Shown: in pieces, positions 6,448 to 13,750 of the stretch
Layout: each line of letters starts with the position of its first letter
Numbering within the stretch: the stretch's first letter is position 1
DNA from: Hadesarchaea archaeon
GTDB lineage: Archaea; Hadarchaeota; Hadarchaeia; Hadarchaeales; Hadarchaeaceae
Direction of reading: 5' to 3'
DNA length: 13,974 bases
Assembly: GCA_029880065.1 (NCBI GenBank)
Contig: JAOUPD010000021.1
Location: forward strand, 1-13,974
Notes under the pieces: model-generated
Told to the model about the DNA's origin: nothing
The model's database searches: none
What the model saw: the letters and a program-made list of their open reading frames with translations, nothing else
Program-made: the position numbers and the translations under genes

Positions 6448-7784
6448 ATTCGGTAATCTCAAAAACGATGGCTGCTCGCGGAGCATCGCTCAAACTCGCA
6501 AACATTACAACCAATAAAAAAAATACAGCACTTCTAAAAATAGCGTCCACCATCTCTAAAAACAAGAAAGCGTTATTGAGGGCAAATGCCGAGGATGTTG
6601 AAAATGCTGAGCGTCTCTTAGCGCAGGGAAAACTCTCCAAGGCGTTCGTCCAGAGGCTCAAACTTAGCGAACACAAGCTGCGCGATATTGCTGAGATGGT
6701 GCGAAGCGTAGCGAGGCTTGAGGATCCTGTGGGAAGGACACTTTACGCGATGGAGCTCGACCGCGGCCTAGAATTGTACAAGGTTTCATGCCCGATTGGA
6801 GTGATTGGGGCAATATTCGAAGCTAGGCCCGATGTGCTACCCCAACTGTCAGCGCTCTGCCTCAAGTCGGGGAATGCTGTAATCTTAAAAGGAGGTAAAG
6901 AGGCAAAGCGTTCGAACGAAGCTTTTTTTGAACTTATCCGTAGTGCTACTGAGCGGACTGGAATCCCACGCGGGTGGATCCAGCTCATCGAGGCAAGGCG
7001 GGAAGTACGGGAGCTGCTCAAACTTGATGAGCATATAGACTTGCTAGTCCCGCGTGGAAGCAAGGAGTTCGTGAAGTACATTCAAGCCAACACCAGTATA
7101 CCTGTGCTTGGCCACACCGAGGGAGTATGCCACATCTACGTCGACAGGGAGGCAGACTTGAGACAGGCTTTAAATGTATGTTATGATTCTAAGGTTCAGT
7201 ATCCCGCCGTGTGTAACGCTGTTGAAACTCTCTTAGTGCATCGTGGTATAGCCAAGCGTTTTCTTCCATCATTAGCCAAGCGGTATAAGGAAGCGGGGGT
7301 CGAGATCAAAGGGTGTGAACGAACGAGGAAAATTTTGCGTAACATCAAGAAAGCGACAGAAACGGATTGGAAAACGGAGTATCTCGATCTGGTAATTTCA
7401 ATTAAAATTGTGGGCAGCGTCGATGAAGCGATTGGCCACATCAATACATACGGTTCCAAACACACCGATGCAATAATTACCAAAAACAGGAAAACTGCGC
7501 TCAAGTTCCTGACCGGCGTCGATTCTTCAAGCGTAATGCTCAACGCATCTACACGGTTCAGTGACGGATATCGCTACGGACTAGGGGCAGAGGTTGGGAT
7601 AGCCACAGGCAAGATTCACGCACGTGGGCCTGTTGGATTGGATGGACTGACTACCTCAAAATATTATTTGCTGGGTGAGGGGCAAACGGTCGCCACTTAC
7701 CTCGGCCCAACAGCAAAACGGTTTGTCCATCGAAGGCTCTCGAAGCGTTGGAGCGATATCGCGCATACTCTAAAGGAGCAATAA
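6444..7784 (+). CDS. proA: Gamma-glutamyl phosphate reductase
   Basis: This 446-residue aldehyde-dehydrogenase-fold enzyme reduces gamma-glutamyl phosphate with NADPH to glutamate semialdehyde, which cyclises to pyrroline-5-carboxylate. Visible hallmarks are PIGVIGAIFEARPDV (about 118-132), the LKGGKEAKRSN nucleotide-site region, PVLGHTEGVCHIYVD, and the catalytic cysteine C257 in YPAVCNAVETLLVH. The C-terminal RYGLGAEVGIATGKIHARGP motif is also family-typical. Length is slightly above the usual ~417-420 because of a longer C-terminal tail. It shares an ATGA overlap with proB. ProC, which completes proline synthesis, is not in the window. Confidence 0.96.
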   Translation: MNSVISKTMAARGASLKLANITTNKKNTALLKIASTISKNKKALLRANAEDVENAERLLAQGKLSKAFVQRLKLSEHKLRDIAEMVRSVARLEDPVGRTLYAMELDRGLELYKVSCPIGVIGAIFEARPDVLPQLSALCLKSGNAVILKGGKEAKRSNEAFFELIRSATERTGIPRGWIQLIEARREVRELLKLDEHIDLLVPRGSKEFVKYIQANTSIPVLGHTEGVCHIYVDREADLRQALNVCYDSKVQYPAVCNAVETLLVHRGIAKRFLPSLAKRYKEAGVEIKGCERTRKILRNIKKATETDWKTEYLDLVISIKIVGSVDEAIGHINTYGSKHTDAIITKNRKTALKFLTGVDSSSVMLNASTRFSDGYRYGLGAEVGIATGKIHARGPVGLDGLTTSKYYLLGEGQTVATYLGPTAKRFVHRRLSKRWSDIAHTLKEQ

Positions 7785-7795
7785 TCGGTGCTTTC

Positions 7796-8281
7796 GTGAA
7801 ATTCAAAAAAGTAGTCGTCGGCGGGACGTTTGACTACCTGCACGATGGGCACAAGGCGATTTTAGCTAAAGCGTTCGAAGCGGGGGAACGCGTGCTCGTA
7901 GGCATCTGCTCGGACGAGATGCAGCTCCTGCTCCAAAAGGACTCAGCAGGCATTCAGCCGATCAATATGCGAAAGCAGGCGTTAGACGCGCTGCTGCGCT
8001 CCGAGGGATGGCTCGAGCGTGCTGATGTGGTGGTGATTTCTGATGCGTTCGGCCCCACGGTGGAGGACCCCGAGGTTGAGGCGATAGTGGTAAGTCCCGA
8101 GATCCGGAAGCGCGCTGAAGAGTTGAACAAGCTCAGGGGGTCGCGTGGACTGCCACCACTCGAAATCATTGAGATCCCATTTGTGCTGGCCGAAGACGGA
8201 AAGCCGATCTCGTCGATAAGAGTCCGATATGGTGAAATTGACGTTCATGGTAAAGTGTTGAAAAATTTTCAGGTGGCCTAA
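7796..8281 (+). CDS. coaD: Phosphopantetheine adenylyltransferase, archaeal type (CoaD/PPAT)
   Basis: The enzyme transfers AMP from ATP to 4'-phosphopantetheine, giving dephospho-CoA. The 161-residue protein is a nucleotidyltransferase of the archaeal/eukaryotic PPAT group: VVVGGTFDYLHDGHKAIL at the N-terminus carries the HxGH-like site (here HDGH), VGICSDEM follows, VVSPEIRKRAEELN lies mid-protein, and ISSIRVRYGEID near the end is the ISSxR phosphate-binding motif. I use GTG at 7796, 11 nt after proA and behind GGTG. A TTG at 7748 would overlap proA by 37 bases and add 16 residues ahead of the normal family start. It is followed by coaBC and pantoate kinase of the same pathway. Confidence 0.93.
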   Translation: MKFKKVVVGGTFDYLHDGHKAILAKAFEAGERVLVGICSDEMQLLLQKDSAGIQPINMRKQALDALLRSEGWLERADVVVISDAFGPTVEDPEVEAIVVSPEIRKRAEELNKLRGSRGLPPLEIIEIPFVLAEDGKPISSIRVRYGEIDVHGKVLKNFQVA

Positions 8282-8283
8282 GA

Positions 8284-8302
8284 GACAAGTGTTTAAATTA
8301 TG
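8284..8302 (+). promoter_or_regulatory. Possible internal promoter before coaBC
   Basis: The 50-nt gap between coaD and coaBC, the only sizeable gap in this gene run, contains GTGTTTAAATTATG. The TTTAAA core (8292-8297) would start transcription near 8321, just before the AGGTGA ribosome site and the ATG at 8332. The upstream BRE is weak. It could allow coaBC and pantoate kinase to be expressed apart from the genes before them. Confidence 0.35.
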
Positions 8303-8331
8303 CAAATCTTGTTTAATCAAAGGTGAGCTAA

Positions 8332-9549
8332 ATGCATCCCTCACATGACATCAAAGGCACAAAGGGGAAGGAACTCGAAAGGCAAAAGATAGTACTTTGC
8401 ATAACGGGAAGCGTGGCAGCCGTTAAATGCCCAGAACTTGCCAGAGAGCTCATGCGTCATGGTGCCGATGTGCGAGCATGCATGACGCCTAGTGCGATAG
8501 GGTTGATAACACCCCAACTAATGCACTGGGCGACCGGCAACGAGGTTGTTACCGAAATAACCGGCAAGATCGAGCACATCGAGCTGGCGCGGTGGGCCGA
8601 CCTAGTGTTAGTTGCCCCAGCTACCGCGAACACATTGGGAAAGATGGCGCATGCGATTGACGATACACCTGTGACCTCGGTGGTTTCCGTAGCTTTGGGT
8701 CTGGAGAAGCCCATCGTCGCAGTTCCGGCGATGCATGAATCAATGTACCAGCACAAGCTGTTCCAAGAGAATTTGGCGAAGCTTCGTTCGGCAGGCGTGC
8801 ACATGCTCGAACCCAAGATCGAGGAAGGTAAGGCCAAATTGGCGAGCATCGAGGAGGTCGTGCAGTCCGTCATCGAGCTCTTGGGTCCCCGCGATATGGA
8901 GGGTATGCGAGTGCTCGTTACCGCGGGCCCAACGGTTGAACCAATAGATCCTATCAAATTAATTACCAACCGAAGTTCGGGCAAGATGGGTGTGGCCGTG
9001 GCCCGAGTTGCGGCCTCTCGGGGTGCAGAGGCGACGCTGATTTATGGCCCAGGGACGGAGGCACCACCCCCGAACGTAAAAGTCGTGCGCGTTCAGACCA
9101 CCCGAGAAATGTGTGAGGCCTTCAAGCGTGAGCTAAAATCACCTCACGATATCATCGTTTCCACCGCGGCCGCACAGGATTTCGTAATCGAACAACCAGC
9201 GGAGCAGAAACTTAGGCATTCAAAGCCACTAACACTCAAGCTAGTGCCAGCACCCCGCGTGCTCGATGAGGCACGAAAACTCGCGCCAAATGCTTTTGTA
9301 GTGGGGTTCAAGGCAGAGTTTAACGTGAGCGATGAGGAGCTTCTGGCAGCGGCGAGAGAAAAGCTAAGTGAGGGGCTCGATATGGTCGTAGCAAATGATG
9401 TGGCAAGGCCGGGAGCCGGGTTTGGCTCTGAGACCAACGAAGTCATAATCATAACGTCCTCTGGTTCTAAAGTAATGCGCGCGACGAAGGTTGAAATAGC
9501 TAAAGCAATTCTGGATGCTGCGATGGCGAGGCTTCGAGGGCGTGGCTAA
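8332..9549 (+). CDS. coaBC: Bifunctional phosphopantothenoylcysteine synthetase/decarboxylase (CoaBC, Dfp)
   Basis: The 405-residue fusion makes 4'-phosphopantetheine from 4'-phosphopantothenate and cysteine. The N-terminal FMN-binding CoaC half (about 19-180) shows ITGSVAAVKCPELARELMRHG, the catalytic H82 in KIEHIELARWAD, PATANTLGK (96-104), and PAMHESMY (132-139), where bacterial enzymes have PAMNxxMW. The CoaB half (about 192-402) starts VLVTAGPTVEPIDPIKLITN with RSSGKMG at 214-220, then STAAAQDF and LTLKLVPAPRVLDE. No cysteine lies near residues 140-190, where the E. coli protein has its redox-active Cys. ATG at 8332 follows AGGTGA. The stop overlaps the ATG of pantoate kinase by one base (TAATG). 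Confidence 0.95.
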   Translation: MHPSHDIKGTKGKELERQKIVLCITGSVAAVKCPELARELMRHGADVRACMTPSAIGLITPQLMHWATGNEVVTEITGKIEHIELARWADLVLVAPATANTLGKMAHAIDDTPVTSVVSVALGLEKPIVAVPAMHESMYQHKLFQENLAKLRSAGVHMLEPKIEEGKAKLASIEEVVQSVIELLGPRDMEGMRVLVTAGPTVEPIDPIKLITNRSSGKMGVAVARVAASRGAEATLIYGPGTEAPPPNVKVVRVQTTREMCEAFKRELKSPHDIIVSTAAAQDFVIEQPAEQKLRHSKPLTLKLVPAPRVLDEARKLAPNAFVVGFKAEFNVSDEELLAAAREKLSEGLDMVVANDVARPGAGFGSETNEVIIITSSGSKVMRATKVEIAKAILDAAMARLRGRG

Positions 9550-10457
9550 TGCGGAAAGCATCTGCTTTCGTGCCAGCTCACATCTCCGGTTTTTTTCAGG
9601 TGTGCGAGGCGAGCGATACAGAGCGAATGGGCTCGCGTAATTGCGGCCCTTGCCTTGATATCGGCGTGCTCACCGAGGTCAAAATTGAACCAGCCACTCG
9701 AACTAGCGTAAACGTGCTTATAAACAATAAGCGAACACCCGCAGCAAAGACGACTTTAGCGGCCATTGAGAAGCTCTTGGACATTGTGCGTGAACCGCTT
9801 GAGGTCAAAATAGCTCATTCATGCCAAGTGCCGATAGGTGCGGGGTATGGAGCGAGTGGTGCTGGGGCACTCGGCGCCGTTCTGGCCCTCTCCAAAGCTT
9901 TGGGTTTGCGCTTACAACGAGAGAGACTTGCGACTATCGCACATGTCGCTGAAGTGACCTGTCGCACTGGGCTCGGCGATGTAGGTGCGCAAGCACTCGG
10001 CGGGCTGGTAATCGGGCTAGAGCCAGGTGCCCCCCCATATGGCCGGTGGAAGCAAATCCGCCTCCCGAAAGATGTAAAGGTGGTTTGCGGCACCCTTACC
10101 GGGCTGCCGACATCGAAGCTTTTGCGTAGGGGAGAATTTCGTGAGCGTTCTAAGCAGCTCGGTGGTTTAGCTATAAAAAAATTATTAGAAAAACCCACTC
10201 TCCAAAACTTTATGAAGGTGTCGCTTGAATTTGCGGAAGAACTCGGGCTTTTAAACGATGAACTTCGCGCGTTGATTGGGGCTGTTTCAGAAACGGGTGC
10301 AATTGGAGTGAGCCAAGTGATGCTAGGGAAAGCAGCATTTGCACTGGTGAAGGATAAGAAGCTTGAGCAGGTGACTCGCACATTTCTCGAGTTCCTTGAG
10401 CCCGGTTCCGTCATCGTCGCAAGCGTGAACCGGACAGGCGCTAGGTTGCTCGGTTAA
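9549..10457 (+). CDS. Pantoate kinase (GHMP-family, archaeal CoA pathway)
   Basis: Pantoate kinase phosphorylates pantoate; phosphopantothenate synthetase then adds beta-alanine, replacing the bacterial PanC/CoaA route. The 302-residue protein begins with AFVPAHISGFFQV, the family opening, and has the GHMP ATP loop VPIGAGYGASGAGALG at 94-109. A hallmark TCRTGLGDVGAQALGGLVIG segment follows (about 138-157), and ETGAIGVSQVMLGKAAF is the C-terminal GHMP motif. It starts by a TAATG overlap with coaBC, so the two are translationally coupled, and the pathway context backs the assignment. Its synthetase partner is not in the window. The 3' end overlaps the convergent nitroreductase by four bases. 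Confidence 0.92.
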   Translation: MRKASAFVPAHISGFFQVCEASDTERMGSRNCGPCLDIGVLTEVKIEPATRTSVNVLINNKRTPAAKTTLAAIEKLLDIVREPLEVKIAHSCQVPIGAGYGASGAGALGAVLALSKALGLRLQRERLATIAHVAEVTCRTGLGDVGAQALGGLVIGLEPGAPPYGRWKQIRLPKDVKVVCGTLTGLPTSKLLRRGEFRERSKQLGGLAIKKLLEKPTLQNFMKVSLEFAEELGLLNDELRALIGAVSETGAIGVSQVMLGKAAFALVKDKKLEQVTRTFLEFLEPGSVIVASVNRTGARLLG

Positions 10458-10975
10458 AATCTTTCCTCGCGCACAATCTTGCTCAACGGTATGCGCTGCG
10501 GCGGGCTCGGTTTCTCAGCTGGTTTGCCGATTGGCACAATGGCGAGGGGCCTCACACCCGCAGGGGCTTTGATTACCTTCGCAACAGCACCCTCATCAAA
10601 TGCCCCGATCCAGCATGTCGCATAACCAAGTGCATAGGCGGCTAGATGTATGTTTTGTGTTGCCGCGGCTGTATCTTGGATGCAATAGAGTTCCTCGCCC
10701 CTCCTACCGTAGCGTCGAGAGGTGCGGGCGACATCCGCACACACAACAATGGCTACCGGCGCCTCCGCGATGAAAGTCTGCCCGAGCGCTGCACGCGCCA
10801 ACCGCTCTTTTTGGGCTTGGTCTTTCACAACGACCATCTCGAGGGGCTGGCAGTGTCCCGCGCTAGGAGCCTGCTGCGCGGCCTCAAGAATTTTTTTCAG
10901 GTCCCCCTCCTTTATGGGGTCGGGCCTAAATTCGCGCACGCTCCGTCTGCCTTTGATTGCTTCGAAAACATCCAT
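10454..10975 (-). CDS. Nitroreductase-family FMN oxidoreductase
   Basis: The 173-residue protein has the nitroreductase fold signature: VFEAIKGRRSVREFRPDPI at the N-terminus (RRSVR contacts FMN phosphate), AAQQAPSAGHCQPLEMVVV (about 37-55), a central DTAAATQNIHLAAYALGYATCWIGAF, and a final RPLAIVPIGKP that packs on FMN. Members reduce nitro groups, quinones or flavins with NAD(P)H; the physiological substrate cannot be read. I prefer ATG at 10975, behind AGGGT, since MDVFEAIKGRRS is a common opening; ATG at 10990 would add five residues. It converges on pantoate kinase with stop codons overlapping at TTAA, and is divergent from the next small gene. Confidence 0.93.
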   Translation of the reverse strand: MDVFEAIKGRRSVREFRPDPIKEGDLKKILEAAQQAPSAGHCQPLEMVVVKDQAQKERLARAALGQTFIAEAPVAIVVCADVARTSRRYGRRGEELYCIQDTAAATQNIHLAAYALGYATCWIGAFDEGAVAKVIKAPAGVRPLAIVPIGKPAEKPSPPQRIPLSKIVREERF

Positions 10976-11030
10976 CCAGACCCTAAGCATTTAAGCTTCG
11001 GTGAACGTAAAAAGAATTTGGCATGGTGAA

Positions 11031-11291
11031 ATGGTTGAACCCTCTGAGCTCGACTGGATAGTTCAAAAGACCACCGAGCTGCTCTCCGACAAGGTGAGGG
11101 ACGCTCCGCTCACCGACCGCGACATCGAGCTGGCATTTGAGATGTTCGCGAAGCCGAGGCTCGAGCGCCTCTCCAATGCTTTCAAGAGCGATCTCGAACG
11201 AAGGCAGGCACAAGACTTCATCATGATGAAACTTCAGGAGCGAGCGAAGCAGCTCAACGCGGAGCATTGGCAGAAACCAGAAGAAATATGA
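11031..11291 (+). CDS. Small uncharacterised helical protein
   Basis: The product, about 86 residues from the ATG at 11031, is one I do not recognise. It is highly charged and should be almost all alpha-helix: helix 1 SELDWIVQKTTELLSDKV, a short PLTDRDIELAFEMFAKPRLE segment, then a long amphipathic KSDLERRQAQDFIMMKLQERAKQLNAEH helix. No cysteine, signal or membrane segment is present. A GTG at 11001 would add ten residues (MNVKRIWHGE); the ATG is preceded by GGTGA, but very closely. ATTTAAGC near 10990 could be its TATA box, with a start 10-12 nt before the ATG. It stands alone between divergent nitroreductase and convergent membrane-protein genes. Codon use resembles neighbouring genes, supporting a real gene. 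Confidence 0.7.
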   Translation: MVEPSELDWIVQKTTELLSDKVRDAPLTDRDIELAFEMFAKPRLERLSNAFKSDLERRQAQDFIMMKLQERAKQLNAEHWQKPEEI

Positions 11292-11302
11292 TAATTTATT
11301 TT

Positions 11303-11341
11303 CAGTTTTGAGTATCATAAATAAGACGCGACATTCAAAAC
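11303..11341. terminator. Possible bidirectional terminator stem between convergent genes
   Basis: The short gap between the small helical protein and the convergent membrane protein contains TTTTGA and, about 25 bases later, TCAAAA, which can pair as a weak AT stem. TTTATTTT precedes it on the plus strand. With only about eight pairs, a large loop and no strong U-tract on the minus side, it is a weak call. Confidence 0.2.
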
Positions 11342-11342
11342 T

Positions 11343-11615
11343 CTAAAGAAACGGTAAGTGCCCGGCCCACAACCAATAAGTGATGATGATGCATAGTATG
11401 ACTGCTACGAAGAGACCGACCCCCCATTTTTTGGCCTGAGCCTTGAAGAAGATATAACCGAAGAGGCCGCTGCCGACCATGGCCAAGATGAGTACGATGC
11501 TGAGCACAATCTGTCCTATCAACCTACCCAATGAACCGAAATAGTTTGTGAGTGCGATGACGGGTAGCACGATGACGAGAACAACCACCCCCGCCAATAT
11601 CAGCCACCCACGCAA
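11343..11615 (-). CDS. Small three-helix membrane protein, function unknown
   Basis: The 90-residue protein is almost entirely membrane-embedded. Three hydrophobic helices are clear: about 4-22 (LILAGVVVLVIVLPVIAL), 32-56 (ending GSGLFGYIFF) and 64-85 (VGLFVAVILCIIITYWLW). The loop before helix 3 holds KAQAKKWG, a positive patch expected on the cytoplasmic side. No catalytic residues or known family are recognised. The start is TTG at 11615, supported by GGTGA four bases upstream; there is no nearby in-frame ATG. It is divergent from ABCE1, and a palindromic TATA element lies between them. Confidence 0.75.
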   Translation of the reverse strand: MRGWLILAGVVVLVIVLPVIALTNYFGSLGRLIGQIVLSIVLILAMVGSGLFGYIFFKAQAKKWGVGLFVAVILCIIITYWLWAGHLPFL

Positions 11616-11644
11616 TCTTTCACCTATTCTGCTTATTCGTTGGA

Positions 11645-11654
11645 CTTTTAAAAG
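11645..11654. promoter_or_regulatory. Palindromic TATA element shared by divergent genes
   Basis: CTTTTAAAAG is a perfect palindrome lying 42 nt before the ABCE1 ATG and about 30 nt before the membrane-protein TTG. Rightward, transcription would begin near 11676, just ahead of the GGGTGA ribosome site at 11680. Leftward it would begin near 11623, at the GGTGA site. The plus side reads well as a promoter; the minus side is tight. Confidence 0.5.
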
Positions 11655-11691
11655 GTTAACCTAGAAGAACTGTAAGAACGGGTGAAAATAA

Positions 11692-13458
11692 ATGCCGAGA
11701 ATTGCCGTCATCGACCGAGAGTCATGCCAGCCCAAACGGTGCTCGCTCGAGTGTTACCGCTACTGCCCGGGAGTTCGAACCGGTGACGAGACGGTAATCA
11801 TCGACGAGCAAACGGGCAAACCCGTGATTTCAGAGGAGCTATGCACGGGCTGTGGAATATGCGTGCACAAATGCCCGTTTCGTGCGATTTCGATAGTCAA
11901 CCTGCCTCAAGAACTCGAGGGGCGCTGCATCCACCGCTACGGGCCCAACGGATTCGCCCTCTATGAATTGCCTATCCCCCGCGCGGGCAAGGTTACGGGG
12001 CTCGTCGGGCAAAACGGGACAGGCAAAACCACTGCGCTTGAGATTCTGGCGGGAAAGCTTGGCCCCAACCTCGGCTTGCAGGAGGCAGCGGAATCGAGGT
12101 CCTTAAACGAGTTCTTCAAGGGTTCCGAGCTACAGGCCTACTTCGCCCGAATCGAGCGAGTAAAGATAACTTACAAACCCCAAGCGATCGACGGACTCCC
12201 AAAGGTGGTTCGAGGGAGGGTCGGTGAGCTTCTCGCGAAGGTGGATGAACGAAATGTGGCGGGGGAGCTAACCAAATCACTTGAGCTGAACGAGGTTCTC
12301 GACCGCAATATCAAGCTTCTCAGCGGAGGCGAGCTCCAACGCCTAGCGATCGCCGCAGCCGCCGCGCGGGATGCGAACATCTATTATTTCGACGAACCGA
12401 GTTCGCACCTCGATGTCTACCAACGCCTTAACGCGGCGCGCGTCATTCGAGGGCTCGCGGATGCCGGAAAAGCCGTAATCATCGTGGAACATGATCTCGC
12501 GATGCTCGACTACATGTGCGACTACGTGCACGTTCTCTACGGCAAACCAAGGGCCTACGGCGTCGTGTCATCACCACGGGGGGTCAGAGTTGGGATAAAC
12601 GTCTTCCTCGATGGCTACCTGCGCGAGGAGAACGTGAGGTTCAGGCGGGAATCTATCCGTTTCGAAGTTCGACCTCCGTCAAAAGCTCGTATCGCTGGAC
12701 GGGCGATGTTCAGCTACCCCAAACTCAAAAAACGCTTTAAGGGATTCGAGCTCGAGGCCACGACTGGTAGCGTTTATGCCGGTGAGGTTGTCGGCGTGGT
12801 TGGCCCCAACGCCATAGGCAAAACTACCTTCGTACGTATGCTCGCAGGAAAACTCAAACCGACGGTCGGAAAACTCGATTCTAAGCTCACGGTCGCACAC
12901 AAGTCACAGTACCTGAAGATTGAGTTTGAGGGAACCGTGGAAGCTTGGTTGCGCGAGTTGCTCGGCGAGTTTGACCCGACTTTCGATCCCGATATCCTAC
13001 AACCACTTGAGGTGAAGCCCCTGCTCGAGCGAAAGTTAAAGGATTTGAGCGGGGGGGAGCTCCAACGCGCCGCGATTGCAGCATGCTTGGGGCAGCCGGC
13101 CGACCTCTACCTGATCGACGAGCCCAGCGCTTACCTTGATGTCGAGCAGCGCCTGCAAATGGCGCGCGTGATAAGGCGGGTGATTGAGAAGCGCGAGGTT
13201 GCTGCATTCGTGGTCGACCACGATGTACTGAGCGTCGACTTCATCTCCGACCGCCTGCTTGTCTTTACGGGAGAGCCGAGTCGGGCTGGCAAAACCCACG
13301 GTCCCCTCGGGATGCGTGAGGGGATGAATCGATTCCTGCGCGAGGTCGGGGTCACCTTCCGACGGGACCCCCAAACGGGTAGGCCCCGGGCAAACAAGCC
13401 GGAAAGCGGCCTGGATCGGGAGCAGAAGGCGAGAGGAGAGTACTTTTATTTGAGTTAG
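11692..13458 (+). CDS. ABCE1/Rli1 ribosome-recycling ATPase
   Basis: This soluble twin-ATPase splits 70S ribosomes after termination with aRF1/Pelota. All domains are present in 588 residues. The N-terminal iron-sulfur domain has C12, C17, C21, C25 and C51, C54, C57, C61 for two [4Fe-4S] clusters. NBD1 has Walker A GQNGTGKT (106-113), signature LSGGELQR (210-217) and Walker B FDEP with D234/E235. NBD2 has GPNAIGKT (371-378), LSGGELQR (452-459) and IDEPSAYLD with D476/E477; the usual GPNGIGKT glycine is Ala, within the Walker A consensus. The ATG at 11692 follows GGGTGA. A small winged-helix gene begins 22 nt after the stop and is probably co-transcribed. No archaeal gene symbol is settled. 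Confidence 0.97.
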   Translation: MPRIAVIDRESCQPKRCSLECYRYCPGVRTGDETVIIDEQTGKPVISEELCTGCGICVHKCPFRAISIVNLPQELEGRCIHRYGPNGFALYELPIPRAGKVTGLVGQNGTGKTTALEILAGKLGPNLGLQEAAESRSLNEFFKGSELQAYFARIERVKITYKPQAIDGLPKVVRGRVGELLAKVDERNVAGELTKSLELNEVLDRNIKLLSGGELQRLAIAAAAARDANIYYFDEPSSHLDVYQRLNAARVIRGLADAGKAVIIVEHDLAMLDYMCDYVHVLYGKPRAYGVVSSPRGVRVGINVFLDGYLREENVRFRRESIRFEVRPPSKARIAGRAMFSYPKLKKRFKGFELEATTGSVYAGEVVGVVGPNAIGKTTFVRMLAGKLKPTVGKLDSKLTVAHKSQYLKIEFEGTVEAWLRELLGEFDPTFDPDILQPLEVKPLLERKLKDLSGGELQRAAIAACLGQPADLYLIDEPSAYLDVEQRLQMARVIRRVIEKREVAAFVVDHDVLSVDFISDRLLVFTGEPSRAGKTHGPLGMREGMNRFLREVGVTFRRDPQTGRPRANKPESGLDREQKARGEYFYLS

Positions 13459-13480
13459 TGTTAGCTTTGATGGGGGCTGG

Positions 13481-13750
13481 ATGGAAGTCACTGAGGACAT
13501 AAACTGGCTTAAAGATGACGAGGAAGGCGTGGGAAAAGTTTTCATGTTAATTGCCAACAGGGGAGGCGCTAAGCTCCGAGAACTCCGCGAACTTTTCGGC
13601 ACCGCGGACTGGTGGCCCGTAAAGAGCCATTTGCGTGCCCTCATCGGCCGGAATTTAGTCATCGGAGCTGAAGGAATTTACAAGCTGACTGAAAATGGAC
13701 GAAAAGTGCTCGAAGGGTTTAAGGCCATGGAATACGTCGAGCCAGTTTAA
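13481..13750 (+). CDS. Small winged-helix DNA-binding-like protein
   Basis: The 89-residue protein looks like a single winged helix-turn-helix domain. After an acidic N-terminus (DINWLKDDEEG), helices VGKVFMLIANRGG and KLRELRELFG are followed by a likely recognition helix TADWWPVKSHLRALIGRNLV, and the wing GAEGIYKLTENGRKVLEGF, whose YKLTENGRKVL is the common wing/last-helix pattern in archaeal regulators. I do not recognise the specific family. ATG at 13481 is preceded by a GGGGG stretch. It begins 22 nt after ABCE1 and likely shares its transcript, so it may regulate the locus or bind RNA or ribosomes; both are inference. Its stop overlaps that of the convergent LSm gene by four bases. Confidence 0.8.
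   Translation: MEVTEDINWLKDDEEGVGKVFMLIANRGGAKLRELRELFGTADWWPVKSHLRALIGRNLVIGAEGIYKLTENGRKVLEGFKAMEYVEPV

Noticed and set aside
7748..7795. Longer CoaD from TTG at 7748
   Set aside because: It runs through the end of proA, and the family starts right before the VVVGGTFD strand, matching the GTG at 7796.
9815..10414. Minus-strand open frame of about 199 codons opposite pantoate kinase
   Set aside because: Shadow of a recognised gene; translation is low-complexity Ser/Ala/Pro and matches nothing.
13036..13662. Minus-strand open frame of about 208 codons opposite the ABCE1 end
   Set aside because: It covers the ABCE1 second signature and Walker B in antisense and has no domain of its own.
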